Shown here piece after piece: positions 47,506 to 57,669 of a stretch of 64,000 bases of DNA. The stretch's first letter is position 1. Every line of letters begins with the position of its first letter. Both the position numbers and the translations under genes were made by a program. Below the pieces are notes generated by a model. The model worked only from the letters and a program-made list of their open reading frames with translations. It was not told the origin of the DNA and made no database searches. Source of the DNA: Chromatiales bacterium (GTDB lineage: Bacteria > Pseudomonadota > Gammaproteobacteria > UBA6429 > Thiohalophilaceae); the NCBI GenBank assembly GCA_026984045.1, contig JALSSV010000102.1, positions 37,104-101,103 of the forward strand. Reading direction: 5' to 3'.

Positions 47506-48201
47506 GTGAATATCGCAGTCGTTGACGATGACCAGGAACTGGCGGCCCTGATCTGCCTGTGGCTGGAGCAGGCCGGACACGTCTGCCAGGCCTTTCACGA
47601 GGCGGAGGACTTCCGGCGCGCCATCCTCGACAACCGGAACTTCGACATCGTGCTGCTCGACTGGGTGATGCCGGGGCTGGACGGGGAACAGCTTCTGCAC
47701 TGGCTGCGCCGCCAGCCGGTGGGCAACCTCGCCGTGATCTTCGTCACCGCCCGGGATACCGAGGACGACATGGTGCGGATCCTCAACCAGGGCGCCGACG
47801 ACTACCTGGTCAAGCCGGTCAGCCAGCGGGCCCTGCTGGCGCGGGTCGGGGCGGTGGCGCGGCGGCTGCCCGGCCGCCAGAACGGCGGGCGGCTGCGCAT
47901 CGGTCCCTACGACATCGACGTGGCGGCGCGCCGCATCCGCCGCGGCGACGAACCGGTCAGGCTCACCGACAAGGAGTTCGAGCTGGCCCATTTCCTGTTT
48001 CGCAATCTCGGCCGCCTGCTCACCCGCGAGCAGATCCTGGCCTCGGTCTGGGGCTACGAGGCCGACGTCAACACCCGGACCATCGACACCCACATCAGCC
48101 GCATCCGCAAGAAACTGCAACTGGTGCCGGAACAGGGCTGGCGCCTGGCTTCCGTCTATCACCAGGGCTATCGCCTGGAACAGGTCGCGGGGAGCGGGTA
48201 G
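47506..48201 (+). CDS. OmpR-family response regulator without a linked kinase
   Basis: A 231-residue protein with GUG start: receiver domain with Asp7/Asp8, phosphoacceptor Asp52 (VLLDWVMPG), Thr81 and Lys103, followed by a winged-helix DNA-binding domain (GRLLTREQILASVWGY, TIDTHISRIRKKLQL). No histidine kinase gene adjoins it. GAUGAGGC precedes the start. Target unknown. Confidence 0.9.
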   Translation: MNIAVVDDDQELAALICLWLEQAGHVCQAFHEAEDFRRAILDNRNFDIVLLDWVMPGLDGEQLLHWLRRQPVGNLAVIFVTARDTEDDMVRILNQGADDYLVKPVSQRALLARVGAVARRLPGRQNGGRLRIGPYDIDVAARRIRRGDEPVRLTDKEFELAHFLFRNLGRLLTREQILASVWGYEADVNTRTIDTHISRIRKKLQLVPEQGWRLASVYHQGYRLEQVAGSG

Positions 48202-48259
48202 CGGGGACCGGTCGTCAGCCTGGCTGGCGATTTTTTCACCGAAATCCCCGCCGGGCGTG

Positions 48260-48265
48260 TATAAT
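48260..48265 (+). promoter_or_regulatory. Likely -10 hexamer for bipA
   Basis: TATAAT lies 45 bases before the bipA start in CGTGTATAATTCC. No convincing -35 hexamer is visible at standard spacing. Confidence 0.45.
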
Positions 48266-48309
48266 TCCCGCCCTTTTCCCCACCGAATCGTAATTCAAGG
48301 CATCCCTTC

Positions 48310-50130
48310 GTGATTGAGAACCTGCGCAACATCGCCATCATCGCCCACGTGGATCATGGCAAGACCACCCTCGTCGACAAGCTCCTGACCCAGTCCGGCA
48401 CCCTCGAAAGTCGTACCGATCTCGGCGAGCGGGTCATGGACTCCAACGATCTGGAGCGCGAGCGGGGCATCACCATCCTCTCCAAGAACACCGCCATCCG
48501 CTGGGGCGACTACCGCATCAACATCGTCGACACCCCCGGCCACGCCGACTTCGGCGGCGAGGTGGAGCGGGTGCTGTCCATGGTCGATTCGGTGCTGCTG
48601 CTGGTGGACGCGGTGGAAGGCCCCATGCCCCAGACCCGTTTCGTCACCCAGAAGGCCCTGGCCCGGGGCCTGCGGCCCATCGTGGTGATCAACAAGATCG
48701 ACCGCCCCGGCGCGCGCCCCGACTGGGTGCTGGATCAGACCTTCGATCTGTTCGACCGCCTGGGTGCCACCGACGAGCAGCTCGACTTCCCGGTGATCTA
48801 CGCCTCGGGCCTGGCCGGCTATGCCGGCCTCGAGGCCGAGGTCCGCGACGGCGATATGACGCCGCTGTTCGAGGCCATCGTCGAGCACGTGCCGGCGCCC
48901 GCCGTGGACGTGGACGGCCCCTTCCAGCTCCAGGTCAGCTCGCTGGACTACAACAGCTACGTGGGCGTGATCGGCATCGGCCGGATCACCCGCGGGCGGG
49001 TGACGCCCAACACGGCGGTGACTCTGATCGATCGCGAGGGCAACACCCGCAACGGCCGCATCCTGCAGATCCACGGCTTCCTCGGCCTCGAGCGCGTGGA
49101 GGTGGACGAGGCCATGGCCGGCGACATCATCGCCTTCACCGGCATCGACGGCCTGAACATCTCCGACACCCTGTGCAATCCGGCCCACGTGGAGGCGCTG
49201 CCGCCGCTGTCGGTGGACGAGCCGACGGTGAGCATGACCTTCCAGGTCAACAACTCGCCCTTCGCCGGCCGCGAGGGCAAGTTCGTCACCTCCCGCCAGA
49301 TCAAGGAGCGCCTGGAGCAGGAGCTGATCCACAACGTGGCACTGCGCGTGGAGCAGCTCGACGATCCGGACAAGTTCCGTGTCTCCGGCCGCGGCGAGCT
49401 GCACCTCTCGGTGCTGATCGAGACCATGCGCCGCGAGGGCTACGAACTCGGCGTCTCGCGCCCCGAGGTGATCGTGCGCGAGATCGACGGCGAGCTGCAG
49501 GAGCCCTACGAGCAGCTCACCGTGGACGTGGAGGAGGCGCACCAGGGCGCGGTGATGGAGAAACTGGGCGAGCGCGGCGCCGAACTCAAGGACATGGTGC
49601 CCGACGGCAAGGGCCGGGTGCGCATGGACTTCCTCATCCCCGCTCGCGGCCTGATCGGCTTTCGCACCGAGTTCCTCACCGCTACCCAGGGTTCGGGCCT
49701 GCTCTACAACGTCTTCGATCACTACGGCCCCGTGAAGCCCGGCCACTACGGCCAGCGCAACAACGGCGTGCTGATCGCCAACGGCAACGGCAAGGCCCTG
49801 GCCTATGCCCTGTTTAACCTCCAGGAGCGCGGCCGCCTGTTCATCGGCCACGGCGAGGAGGTCTACGAAGGCATGATCATCGGCATCCACTCGCGGGCCA
49901 ACGATCTGGTGGTCAACCCCCTCAAGGCCAAGCAGCTCACCAACGTGCGCGCCGCCGGCTCCGACGAAAACCTGCTGCTCACGCCACCCATCCGCATGAG
50001 CCTGGAACAGGCCCTGGAGTTCATCGACGACGACGAACTGGTGGAAGTCACCCCCGAAAACATCCGCATCCGCAAGAAACTGCTCAAGGAACACGAGCGC
50101 AAGCGGGCAGGTCGGGCCCTGGCGGGCTGA
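48310..50130 (+). CDS. typA: Ribosome-associated GTPase BipA/TypA
   Basis: A 606-residue translational GTPase with GUG start. G1 [11 protein letters not shown]2 RERGITI, G3 DTPGHADF and G4 NKID are intact, and the C-terminal domain ends with [12 protein letters not shown]. Acts in ribosome assembly and stress growth. The gene is alone on its transcript, ending near a palindrome at 50166. Confidence 0.97.
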   Translation: MIENLRNIAIIAHVDHGKTTLVDKLLTQSGTLESRTDLGERVMDSNDLERERGITILSKNTAIRWGDYRINIVDTPGHADFGGEVERVLSMVDSVLLLVDAVEGPMPQTRFVTQKALARGLRPIVVINKIDRPGARPDWVLDQTFDLFDRLGATDEQLDFPVIYASGLAGYAGLEAEVRDGDMTPLFEAIVEHVPAPAVDVDGPFQLQVSSLDYNSYVGVIGIGRITRGRVTPNTAVTLIDREGNTRNGRILQIHGFLGLERVEVDEAMAGDIIAFTGIDGLNISDTLCNPAHVEALPPLSVDEPTVSMTFQVNNSPFAGREGKFVTSRQIKERLEQELIHNVALRVEQLDDPDKFRVSGRGELHLSVLIETMRREGYELGVSRPEVIVREIDGELQEPYEQLTVDVEEAHQGAVMEKLGERGAELKDMVPDGKGRVRMDFLIPARGLIGFRTEFLTATQGSGLLYNVFDHYGPVKPGHYGQRNNGVLIANGNGKALAYALFNLQERGRLFIGHGEEVYEGMIIGIHSRANDLVVNPLKAKQLTNVRAAGSDENLLLTPPIRMSLEQALEFIDDDELVEVTPENIRIRKKLLKEHERKRAGRALAG

Positions 50131-50165
50131 GCGTTTTCCAGAGCCACCGGCCCCGAACGAAGGGT

Positions 50166-50202
50166 CCCCTCTCCCGCCCGCGGGAGAGGGACAGGGTGAG
50201 GG
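50166..50202. repeat. CCCTCTCCCG palindrome after typA
   Basis: CCCTCTCCCG (50167-50176) and CGGGAGAGGG (50181-50190) form a perfect 10-bp stem, followed by ACAGGGTGAGGG. It is a common dispersed proteobacterial repeat and a likely mRNA 3' structure. Confidence 0.75.
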
Positions 50203-50298
50203 CCGACTGAACCGGTTCCCACTTCTCCGTGTCTGTGTTTATATTCAGGTCGCTGCCAGCCTGAAAAATCCCATAACGAGAACGTGGAGGAGATCGCC

Positions 50299-50850
50299 AT
50301 GATTGGAAAGAAGAACATCGTCTTCGGGTTTCTGTATCTGGTTCTGACCGCATCCCTGGGCATCGTGATGGTGGACAAGTACGAGGACTTCGGCGCGGCC
50401 ATGCTCGAGAAGCAGGCGGCGGTCGGCCGCCTGCAGCAGCTCAAGGAAAACGGTTTCGAGGAAGAGCTGGAACCCCTGTCGGCCGAGCAGATCGCCAGGG
50501 CCAACACCGACGGCATCCTGGCCCTGAACAAGCTGCGCAACGAAGAGCTGGGCATCGACACGATCAAGGGCGGCCCCCACGCCCACGGCAACCTGGAATC
50601 CCTGCTCAACATCGCCGCCGGCATCGCCCTGATGTTCATTGCCGTGGCCCGCTGGTTCAAGCAGCTCATCTCCTGGCTGTTCATCCTCGGCGCGGTGTTC
50701 CATTCGGGCATGCTGTATCTTTCCCGGGCGCTGGATCAGGCCTGGGCCGAAAGCCTGCTGATCCTGGGCCCGCCGCTGGTACTGCTGGCCCTGCTGACCA
50801 TCGGCATCGCCGCCCTGATCGGCTGGCGGGGAGAGATCGTCCGCGACTGA
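50299..50850 (+). CDS. Conserved membrane protein of unknown function
   Basis: A 183-residue protein with four hydrophobic helices: one at the N-terminus ([20 protein letters not shown]), then an Ala/Glu-rich soluble segment, then three close to the C-terminus ([52 protein letters not shown]). It has a clear GUGGAGGAGAU ribosome site before AUG 50299. Its end touches the start of pip (UGAUG). No family recognised. Confidence 0.65.
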   Translation: MIGKKNIVFGFLYLVLTASLGIVMVDKYEDFGAAMLEKQAAVGRLQQLKENGFEEELEPLSAEQIARANTDGILALNKLRNEELGIDTIKGGPHAHGNLESLLNIAAGIALMFIAVARWFKQLISWLFILGAVFHSGMLYLSRALDQAWAESLLILGPPLVLLALLTIGIAALIGWRGEIVRD

Positions 50851-51803
50851 TGGAGACGCTGTACCCGCCCATCCAGCCCTACGCCGAACACCGGCTGGCC
50901 GTGGCGCCGCCCCACGTGCTGCATCTCGAGGAATGCGGCAATCCCGACGGCCTGCCGGTGCTGTTCGTCCACGGCGGGCCGGGGGCGGGTTGCGAGCCCT
51001 GGCACCGGCAGTTCTTCGATCCGGAGACGTACCGGATCATCCTCTTCGATCAGCGCGGCGCCGGGCGCTCCACGCCCCATGCCGAACTGGCCGGCAACAC
51101 CACGGCCGATCTGGTGGCCGACATGGAGGCCATCCGCGAACATCTGGGCGTGGATCGCTGGCTGCTGTTCGGCGGTTCCTGGGGTTCGACCCTCTCGCTG
51201 GTCTATGCCCAGACCCATCCCGAGCGGGTCCTGGGGCTGATCCAGCGCGGGATCTTCCTCTGCCGGAGCGAGGAGATCCGCTGGTTCTACCAGGAAGGGG
51301 CCAGCCGGATCTTTCCCGATCACTGGCAGGACTTCCTGCGCCCCATCCCCGAAAAGGAGCGCGGCGATCTGCTGCACGCCTACCACCGCCGCCTCACCGG
51401 CGACGACGAGGTGGCGCGCATGGCCGCGGCCAAGGCCTGGTCCCTGTGGGAGGGGCGCACCGCCACCCTGCGGCCGCGCCGCTCGGTGATCGATCATTTC
51501 GCCGATCCCCACACCGCCCTGGCCCTGGCGCGCATCGAGGCACACTACTTCGTCCACGATGCGTTTCTCGAGCCGGATCAGATCCTGCGCGACGCCCCAC
51601 GCCTGGCCGACATTCCCGGGATTCTCGTCCAGGGCCGCTACGACCTCATCTGCCCCATGCAGAGCGCCTGGGATCTGCACCGCGCCTGGCCACGGGCCGA
51701 GCTGCAGATCGTGCCCGACGCCGGTCACGCCGCCAGCGAGCCCGGCACCGTCGATGCCCTGATCCGCGCCACCCGGCGCATGGCGCGGGAACTGTCGGCA
51801 TGA
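50850..51803 (+). CDS. pip: Prolyl aminopeptidase
   Basis: A 317-residue alpha/beta hydrolase of peptidase family S33. [11 protein letters not shown] (oxyanion region) and [13 protein letters not shown] with the nucleophile Ser match; the catalytic Asp and His are in GRYDLICPM and PDAGHAAS. It cleaves N-terminal proline from peptides. It overlaps dtd by four bases. Confidence 0.93.
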   Translation: METLYPPIQPYAEHRLAVAPPHVLHLEECGNPDGLPVLFVHGGPGAGCEPWHRQFFDPETYRIILFDQRGAGRSTPHAELAGNTTADLVADMEAIREHLGVDRWLLFGGSWGSTLSLVYAQTHPERVLGLIQRGIFLCRSEEIRWFYQEGASRIFPDHWQDFLRPIPEKERGDLLHAYHRRLTGDDEVARMAAAKAWSLWEGRTATLRPRRSVIDHFADPHTALALARIEAHYFVHDAFLEPDQILRDAPRLADIPGILVQGRYDLICPMQSAWDLHRAWPRAELQIVPDAGHAASEPGTVDALIRATRRMARELSA

Positions 51804-52258
51804 TCGCCCTGATCCAGCGCGTCACGGAGGCCAGGGTGGTGGTGGACGGCGAGACCGTGGGCGCCATCGACCGTGGCATCCTGGCCCTCGTCGGCGTGCA
51901 GAAGGGCGACACGGAGGCCGACGGGCAGCGACTGCTCGAGCGGCTGCTCGGCTACCGGATCTTTCCCGACGCCACCGGACGCATGAACCTCGCCCTGCGC
52001 GACATCGACGGCGGCCTGTTGCTGGTGCCCCAGTTCACCCTGGCCGCCGACACCCGCAAGGGCCTGCGCCCCGGTTTCTCCAGCGCCGCGCCGCCGGAGA
52101 CGGGGCAGGCGCTGTTCGAACACCTCCTGCGGTCCGCCCGCGCCGCCTGGCCGCGCGTGGCCACCGGCCGCTTCGGCGCCGACATGCAGGTGCATCTGAT
52201 CAACGACGGCCCGGTGACCTTCTGGCTGCAGGCCGGGCCCAGCGGAGAGAAGCCATGA
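51800..52258 (+). CDS. dtd: D-aminoacyl-tRNA deacylase
   Basis: A 152-residue DTD fold: [18 protein letters not shown] at the start, the SQFTL-equivalent VPQFTL, and a C-terminal NDGPVTFWL, the GP motif region that holds chiral selectivity. Removes D-amino acids from tRNA. Coupled to pip before and to the lipoprotein gene after by four-base overlaps. Confidence 0.95.
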   Translation: MIALIQRVTEARVVVDGETVGAIDRGILALVGVQKGDTEADGQRLLERLLGYRIFPDATGRMNLALRDIDGGLLLVPQFTLAADTRKGLRPGFSSAAPPETGQALFEHLLRSARAAWPRVATGRFGADMQVHLINDGPVTFWLQAGPSGEKP

Positions 52259-52917
52259 AACGCCTGCTTCCCCTGATGCTGATTCCATGGCTGCTGGCCT
52301 GCGGGGAACGGCCGGCGGCCCCGCCCGAGGACACCTGGCCCTGGCAGATCACCGTCCTCGACTCGGGGCACAGCCGGGTATTCGGCATCACCCTCGGCCG
52401 CAGTACCCTCGGCGAGGCGGCGGATCGCCTCGGGCACGGTTACAAGCTGGCCCTGTTCGAGGACGAAAACGGCCGTTACTCCCTCGAGGTGTACTACAGC
52501 GAGATCACCCGTGGTGGACTCAGCGGCAAGCTGATCCTGGTACTGGAGGGCGATCAGGTCGATCTGGCCGCGCTGCGCCGCCGCGCCGCCAGCCGCCAGG
52601 TGCTCGGCTCGGGCAACATTCGTTACACCCTGAGCGATGCCGATCAGCTGGCCGTCCCATCCCGGCGCATCGTCGGCCTCGACTACATTCCTTACGTGAA
52701 CCTCGACCCGGAGATCATCCAGGCACGCTTCGGTACGCCCAGCGAGCGGATCCGCGTCGAGGCCGGGCGCGAGCACTGGCTCTATCCCGACAAGGGACTG
52801 GACATCCTGCTCGACCCGGCAGGCCGGGAACTGCTGCAGTACGTCCCACCGCAGGACTTCGCCCGGCTCGTGCAGCCGCTGCGCGAAACCCGGCCGGCGT
52901 CGGAAAACAATAAATAG
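52255..52917 (+). CDS. Conserved lipoprotein of unknown function
   Basis: A 220-residue protein, signal peptide with lipobox LLAC (residues 13-16). The mature part has [20 protein letters not shown] and later FGTPSERI, a repeat-like pair of segments that resemble peptidase-associated or SmpA-like small domains, but no family is assigned. It overlaps dtd by four bases and ends the pip-dtd operon. Confidence 0.65.
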   Translation: MKRLLPLMLIPWLLACGERPAAPPEDTWPWQITVLDSGHSRVFGITLGRSTLGEAADRLGHGYKLALFEDENGRYSLEVYYSEITRGGLSGKLILVLEGDQVDLAALRRRAASRQVLGSGNIRYTLSDADQLAVPSRRIVGLDYIPYVNLDPEIIQARFGTPSERIRVEAGREHWLYPDKGLDILLDPAGRELLQYVPPQDFARLVQPLRETRPASENNK

Positions 52918-53325
52918 GTGGCCGTGAAGATTTGAGGCGCTCCATAAAGGCGCTTTATGCAAGCTTGCAAAAATACTAATGCAACAAATTGGCAAATAGC
53001 GCTTTATTCGGGCAGGAAAAGTCGCTAAATTGTGCGTCTGCCGATGACCGCCATTTCCGCCGCTGACATCCGCCTTCGCGAGCAGCGGGTCACGCGGACC
53101 GGGCAGCCCGCCGAGGTAAAAGGCCCTCGCGGTCGGCATACGAATAACCAAAGCCTTATCGTCACAGCTTTGCCGGGGATTACAACGCCATTCTCGAACC
53201 GTCTCAGGTGCCTGGTGTTATTAGTCATGCTTGTCTGTCGCAAAAATCATTGATTGGCTGCGGCTGACGGATTGATTGATAATCGCCGAAAAATTTTGAC
53301 TTAAAACAGGAGGTCAGCAAACGTC
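52918..53325. other. 408-base gap before aprM, partly AT-rich and palindromic
   Basis: No gene. The first 120 bases are unusually AT-rich here and contain CATAAAG-GCG-CTTTATG (52943-52959), the palindrome GCAAGCTTGC (52959-52968) and another AATAGCGCTTTATT (52995-53008 approx). The end holds a possible promoter (see 53254-53283). Confidence 0.5.
53254..53283 (+). promoter_or_regulatory. Possible apr promoter
   Basis: TTGGCT (53254-53259) and GATAAT (53278-53283) are spaced by 18 bases, 42 bases before the aprM AUG (53326). A weak match at -35; the direct repeat ATTGAT-TGAT next to the -10 may be a binding site. GGAGG precedes AUG 53326. Confidence 0.4.
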
Positions 53326-54180
53326 ATGTTTACCAACAACCCTTTCGCCGATTTGGCAGGAATGGAACTGACAGGATCGATTACGCCCGCGGTCATGCAG
53401 GGCTACATCATCCTGATGGTCGTCCTGGTCGTGCTGGGCACCCTGCTCGACATGATGCACAAGAAAAGTGCCAAGTTCTTCTTCGAGAAGTCGCAGAAGT
53501 GGGAGCAACAGGCCAAGCGCCCCGTCAGCGGTGGTGAGAAGTTCGGCCTGCTGATCAAGACCATCCTCAGCGAAATACTGACCTCCTCCGAGTTCTGCTA
53601 CACGCCTCGGCGGATCTCCCACCTGTTCACCATGTACGGTTTCGTCATCTTCGTGGTCACCACCGCCATGATCATCTTCGGCGCCGACACCAGCTCCGGC
53701 ACCCTGCCCTTCCTGTGGCACCTGGGTGCGCTGATGCTCGCCTTCGGCGGCTACTGGTTCTGGTTCTTCATCCGGGTCGACGTCTCGGCCGAAGGCCACA
53801 AGTGGTACCAGGTGCATCGTGACGACCTGTTCATCGTCTCCCTGATCACCATGGCCACCTTCGCCCTGCTCTGGTCCTTCTTCCAGAATGGCGGCTCCGA
53901 GGGCTGGGCACTGCTGTTCTTCGCCCTGTTCATCATCGCGGCCACCACCCTGTTCGGCACCGTGCTGTGGTCCAAGTTCGCCCACATGTTCTTCAAGCCG
54001 GCGGCGGCCTTCGAGAAGCGCATCCGCAAGGCGGACGGCACCCGCGACAACCTGCCCGACGACTACGATCCGCGCGATCCGGCCGTGCAGGCCAAGTACC
54101 CGGATCTGCCGACCTACATGGGCAAGAATCCGCCCAACATGGGGCTGGGTATCAAACGCGAACCGCCGCGCCACTACTGA
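53326..54180 (+). CDS. aprM: AprM, membrane anchor of the APS reductase
   Basis: A 284-residue membrane protein with about five to six helices (QGYIILMVVLVVLGTLLDM, YGFVIFVVTTAMIIFG, LWHLGALMLAFGGYWFWFF, LFIVSLITMATFALLW, LLFFALFIIAATTLFG). In sulfur oxidisers a gene of this type precedes aprBA and is believed to pass electrons to quinone, replacing the QmoABC complex. Conserved charged tail ends GLGIKREPPRHY. First gene of aprMBA; 24 bases before aprB. Confidence 0.88.
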   Translation: MFTNNPFADLAGMELTGSITPAVMQGYIILMVVLVVLGTLLDMMHKKSAKFFFEKSQKWEQQAKRPVSGGEKFGLLIKTILSEILTSSEFCYTPRRISHLFTMYGFVIFVVTTAMIIFGADTSSGTLPFLWHLGALMLAFGGYWFWFFIRVDVSAEGHKWYQVHRDDLFIVSLITMATFALLWSFFQNGGSEGWALLFFALFIIAATTLFGTVLWSKFAHMFFKPAAAFEKRIRKADGTRDNLPDDYDPRDPAVQAKYPDLPTYMGKNPPNMGLGIKREPPRHY

Positions 54181-54204
54181 TCGAAAAAGCAAGGAGTCAG
54201 AAAA

Positions 54205-54687
54205 ATGCCAACTTTTGTATACATGACGCGTTGCGATGGCTGTGGCCACTGCGTCGATATCTGTCCTTCGGACATCATGCACATCGACACCGTCACCCGT
54301 CGGGCCTACAACATCGAGCCGAACATGTGCTGGGAGTGTTACTCCTGCGTGAAGGCTTGCCCGATGCATGCCATCGACGTGCGCGGCTATGCCGATTTCG
54401 CCCCCCTGGGCCACTCGGTTCGCGTCAAGCGCGACGAAGAGAAGGGCATCATTGCCTGGCGCATCAAGTTCCGCAACGGGCAGAAGGACTTCGAACTGGT
54501 CGCCCCCATCACCACCAAGCCGTGGGGCTCGGCCATCCCCAATCTGCGGGAAGTGCCCGAACCGACCCAGGAACAGCGCGACAGCCAGCTGCTGTACAAC
54601 GAGCCGAAGTACATCCGCATGGATGACGGCGGTCTGCACACGCTGGAGTCGAATGGCCTGAAAATGAAAGCAGGGGTGTACTACTAA
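54205..54687 (+). CDS. aprB: Adenylylsulfate reductase beta subunit (iron-sulfur)
   Basis: A 160-residue ferredoxin-like subunit. Cys10, 13, 16, 20 (CDGCGHCVDIC) and Cys42, 45, 48, 52 (CWECYSCVKAC) bind two [4Fe-4S] clusters. It links AprA to the membrane anchor. AAGGAG precedes the AUG; its stop overlaps the aprA start by one base. Confidence 0.97.
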   Translation: MPTFVYMTRCDGCGHCVDICPSDIMHIDTVTRRAYNIEPNMCWECYSCVKACPMHAIDVRGYADFAPLGHSVRVKRDEEKGIIAWRIKFRNGQKDFELVAPITTKPWGSAIPNLREVPEPTQEQRDSQLLYNEPKYIRMDDGGLHTLESNGLKMKAGVYY

Positions 54688-56558
54688 TGGATCACAAGAC
54701 TATCGTAGAAGACAACATCGACATCCTGGTGTGCGGTGCAGGTCTGGGCGGCACCGGTGCTGCCTTCGAAGCCCGCTACTGGGGCAAGAACAAGAAGATC
54801 GTCATCGCCGAGAAGGCGAACATCGATCGCTCCGGCGCTGTGGCCCAGGGCCTGTACGCAATCAACTGCTACATGGGCACCCGCTTCGGCGAGAACAACC
54901 CGGAAGACCACGTGCGCTACGCCCGCATCGACCTGATGGGCATGGTCCGTGAAGACCTGCTGTTCGACATGGCCCGGCACGTGGACTCGGCCGTGCACCA
55001 GTTCGAGGAATGGGGCCTGCCGCTGATGCGCGATCCCAAGACCGGCGCCTACCAGCGCGAAGGCCGCTGGCAGATCATGATTCACGGCGAGTCCTACAAG
55101 CCCATCGTGGCCGAAGCCGCCAAGAAGTCGGCCGACAAGGTCTACAACCGGATCTGTGTCACCCACCTGCTGATGGACGAGTCCAAGGAAAACCGCGTGG
55201 CCGGGGCCGTGGGCTTCAACGTCCGGACCGGCGACTTCCACGTCTTCAAGTCCAAGACCGTGATCGTCGCCGCCGGTGGCGCTTCCAACATCTTCAAGCC
55301 GCGTTCCGTGGGTGAAGGCGCGGGTCGTGTGTGGTATGCCCCCTGGTCGTCCGGTTCGGCCTATGGCCTGCTGATCGGGGCCGGCGCCAAGATGACCCAG
55401 ATGGAAAACCGCATCGTGCTGGCCCGCTTCAAGGATGGTTACGGTCCGGTGGGCGCCTACTTCCTGCACCTCAAGACCTACACCCAGAACGCCTACGGCG
55501 AAGAGTACGAGTCCAAGTGGTGGCCGGAACTGCAGAAGATGGTGGGCAAGGAGTACCTCGACCCCGAGGCTTCGCACCGCACCCATCGTCCGATCCCGAC
55601 CTGCCTGCGCAACCACGCCCTCATCTCCGAGGTGAATGCCGGTCGCGGTCCGATCCACATGGTCACCATGGAAGCCTTCCAGGATCCGCACCTGGAAGAA
55701 ATCGGCTGGCACAACTTCCTGGGCATGACCGTCGGCCAGGCCGTGCTGTGGGCCGCCACCGACGTGGATCCCAAGAACGAGAACCCGGAGCTGACCACCT
55801 CCGAACCCTATGTCATGGGTTCCCACGCCACCGGTTGCGGCGCCTGGTGCTCCGGCCCCGAAGACGTCTCCCCGCCCGAGTACTTCTGGGGTTACAACCG
55901 CATGACCACCGTTGAAGGCCTGTTCGGTGCCGGTGACGCCGTGGGCGGTACCCCGCACGCCTTCTCCTCCGGCTCCTTCACCGAAGGCCGGCTGGCAGCC
56001 AAGGCGGCCTGCAAGTACATCGACGACGGCAAGGCCGAAGGCATCGTGGTCTCCGAGAAGCAGATTGCCGACCGCAAGGCCGAGATCTACAAGCCGATGG
56101 AGCACTACCGCGTCTATCGCAACGAGATCACCGCGGGCGACGTGAACCCCAACTACATCAACCCGCGCCAGGGCCTCGACCGTCTGCAGAAGCTGATGGA
56201 CGAGTACTGCGGCGGCGCCAGCGTCAACTACGTGACCAACGACAAGCTCCTGCACATCGGCCTGAAGAAGCTCAAGATCATGGAAGAGGACCTGGAGAAG
56301 CTGGCCGCCAAGGACTATCACGAGCTGCTGCGGGCCTGGGAACTGAAGCACCGGCTGCGGACCTCCGAAGCCGTGCTGCATCACACCCTGTTCCGCAAGG
56401 AGACCCGCTGGCCCGGTTACTACTACCGCGGTGATGCCATGAAGCTCGATGACGAGAACTGGCATGTACTGACCGTCTCCCGTCGTGATCCCAAGACCGG
56501 GGAATACACGATGGAGAAGGCACCGTGCTACCACATCGTGGGTGAAGGCGAAGAGTAA
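54687..56558 (+). CDS. aprA: Adenylylsulfate reductase alpha subunit (FAD)
   Basis: A 623-residue flavoprotein of the fumarate-reductase type. The FAD-binding segment is DILVCGAGLGGTGAAFEA (residues 9-26), with the family AVAQGLYAINCYMG and the active-site HxxT region in ATGCGAWCSG. It interconverts APS and sulfite plus AMP, here expected in the oxidative direction. Third gene of aprMBA, followed by a terminator. Confidence 0.98.
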   Translation: MDHKTIVEDNIDILVCGAGLGGTGAAFEARYWGKNKKIVIAEKANIDRSGAVAQGLYAINCYMGTRFGENNPEDHVRYARIDLMGMVREDLLFDMARHVDSAVHQFEEWGLPLMRDPKTGAYQREGRWQIMIHGESYKPIVAEAAKKSADKVYNRICVTHLLMDESKENRVAGAVGFNVRTGDFHVFKSKTVIVAAGGASNIFKPRSVGEGAGRVWYAPWSSGSAYGLLIGAGAKMTQMENRIVLARFKDGYGPVGAYFLHLKTYTQNAYGEEYESKWWPELQKMVGKEYLDPEASHRTHRPIPTCLRNHALISEVNAGRGPIHMVTMEAFQDPHLEEIGWHNFLGMTVGQAVLWAATDVDPKNENPELTTSEPYVMGSHATGCGAWCSGPEDVSPPEYFWGYNRMTTVEGLFGAGDAVGGTPHAFSSGSFTEGRLAAKAACKYIDDGKAEGIVVSEKQIADRKAEIYKPMEHYRVYRNEITAGDVNPNYINPRQGLDRLQKLMDEYCGGASVNYVTNDKLLHIGLKKLKIMEEDLEKLAAKDYHELLRAWELKHRLRTSEAVLHHTLFRKETRWPGYYYRGDAMKLDDENWHVLTVSRRDPKTGEYTMEKAPCYHIVGEGEE

Positions 56559-56578
56559 CCACTGTCCGTCCAGCCTGG

Positions 56579-56617
56579 GGCACCCGCAGGGCCTTGATGG
56601 GCCTTGCGGGTGCCTTT
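56579..56617 (+). terminator. Terminator of aprMBA
   Basis: GGCACCCGCAGGGCC pairs with GGCCTTGCGGGTGCC (one G-U), loop TTGATG, followed by TTTCC. It lies 21 bases after the aprA stop. Confidence 0.8.
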
Positions 56618-56690
56618 CCATTGTGGCTGCACGCCGGCCTGGATCGTCACCCACCCCATCCGTGAATCCACAAGCGTCTCGAACCGACAG

Positions 56691-57077
56691 ATGAACATGA
56701 CCAGCGAAGCGACCACAGACAACAGGCAGAACATCATTCATCTGAGTGATGAAGAAATTCAGGAAGTCGCCCATCCCATGTGGGCCGACCTCATCAAGTA
56801 TTCCAACAAGGGCCAGTACGGCAAGTTTGCACGCAAGTTTTCCTACAACCTGCTGTTCGGCCTGAACGAAGTCGAAATGGGCAAGCAGTTCGCCAAGAGC
56901 GAGCTGGCCCGCAATCTCAGTCCGGATTTCGATTACCTCGGCATCATCCGCCGGGGGGAGCACGTGACCGTCCTGTACCGCGTTCGCAGCACCAAGCGCG
57001 AAGGCGAATGGCTGGGTCGGCTGGTGCTCGGCTTCGAAAACGGTGAAATCCGGATCTTCGGCGCATCCATTTTCTGA
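56691..57077 (+). CDS. Conserved protein of unknown function downstream of aprA
   Basis: A 128-residue cytoplasmic protein: IIHLSDEEIQEVAHPMWAD, SYNLLFGLNEVEMGKQFAK, then a beta-rich stretch VTVLYRVRSTKREGEWLGRL and the end IRIFGASIF. I do not recognise the family. It starts 133 bases after aprA, same strand, before slyD; ATG at 56691, with weak ribosome site. The start at 56697 (third codon AUG) is possible. Confidence 0.6.
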   Translation: MNMTSEATTDNRQNIIHLSDEEIQEVAHPMWADLIKYSNKGQYGKFARKFSYNLLFGLNEVEMGKQFAKSELARNLSPDFDYLGIIRRGEHVTVLYRVRSTKREGEWLGRLVLGFENGEIRIFGASIF

Positions 57078-57118
57078 CGCGACCTCCTCCAGGCGCGACA
57101 CGAGGCATCACGATCATC

Positions 57119-57655
57119 ATGGCTACAGAACAGCCCCCCCAGCTCGAAGACGCCATCGGCAAGCACAAGTATGTCGAGCTGATGTACAAGGTCATCGACA
57201 AGAAGACCGGTTCGGTGCTGACCGAAGTGCAGTATCCGATCGGCTACGTGCACGGCGTGAACGAGATCCTCGCACCGGCAGTGATGGCCGAACTCGAGGG
57301 CCGTCTGCCGGGCGATGTAATCGAGGTGCCCATCGACTGCAACCAGCTCTACGGCCCGCGTGACGAGTCGCTGGTGATCATCGAGCCCATCGAGAATGTG
57401 CCCGAGGAGTACCGCGAAGTCGGGCTGTCGATCCTGATGGAGAACGATCGCGGCGAAACCCGCACCTTCTACGTTACGCGGGTGGACAGGAAATCGGTCA
57501 CCATCGACGGCAACAATCCCCTGTGCGGACGGGAAGTGATCTTCCGCCTGGAGATCAGGACCGTGCGCGATGCCACCGAGGAAGAGATCGAACACGGCGG
57601 CAAGGTCGAGGACGTGCCCAACGTGGAAGGCACCATCAAGGTGCCGCTGGCCTGA
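57119..57655 (+). CDS. slyD: FKBP-type peptidyl-prolyl isomerase (SlyD-like)
   Basis: A 178-residue protein of the SlyD type: KHKYVELMYKVIDKKTGSVL, PIGYVHGVNEILAPAVMAELEG (FKBP pocket with the inserted flap), then GNNPLCGREVIFRLEI and a short acidic tail that lacks the His/Cys-rich nickel tail of enterobacterial SlyD. Catalyses proline isomerisation and acts as chaperone. Confidence 0.85.
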   Translation: MATEQPPQLEDAIGKHKYVELMYKVIDKKTGSVLTEVQYPIGYVHGVNEILAPAVMAELEGRLPGDVIEVPIDCNQLYGPRDESLVIIEPIENVPEEYREVGLSILMENDRGETRTFYVTRVDRKSVTIDGNNPLCGREVIFRLEIRTVRDATEEEIEHGGKVEDVPNVEGTIKVPLA

Positions 57656-57669
57656 AGCACCAAGGCGGC

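Noticed and set aside
53032..53253. 73-codon frame upstream of aprM
   Set aside because: Starts in the AT-rich gap without a ribosome site and has no recognisable domain; a non-coding leader is more likely.
54684..57101. 805-codon minus-strand frame opposite aprA
   Set aside because: Antisense to one of the most conserved genes in the window; no motif or ribosome site.
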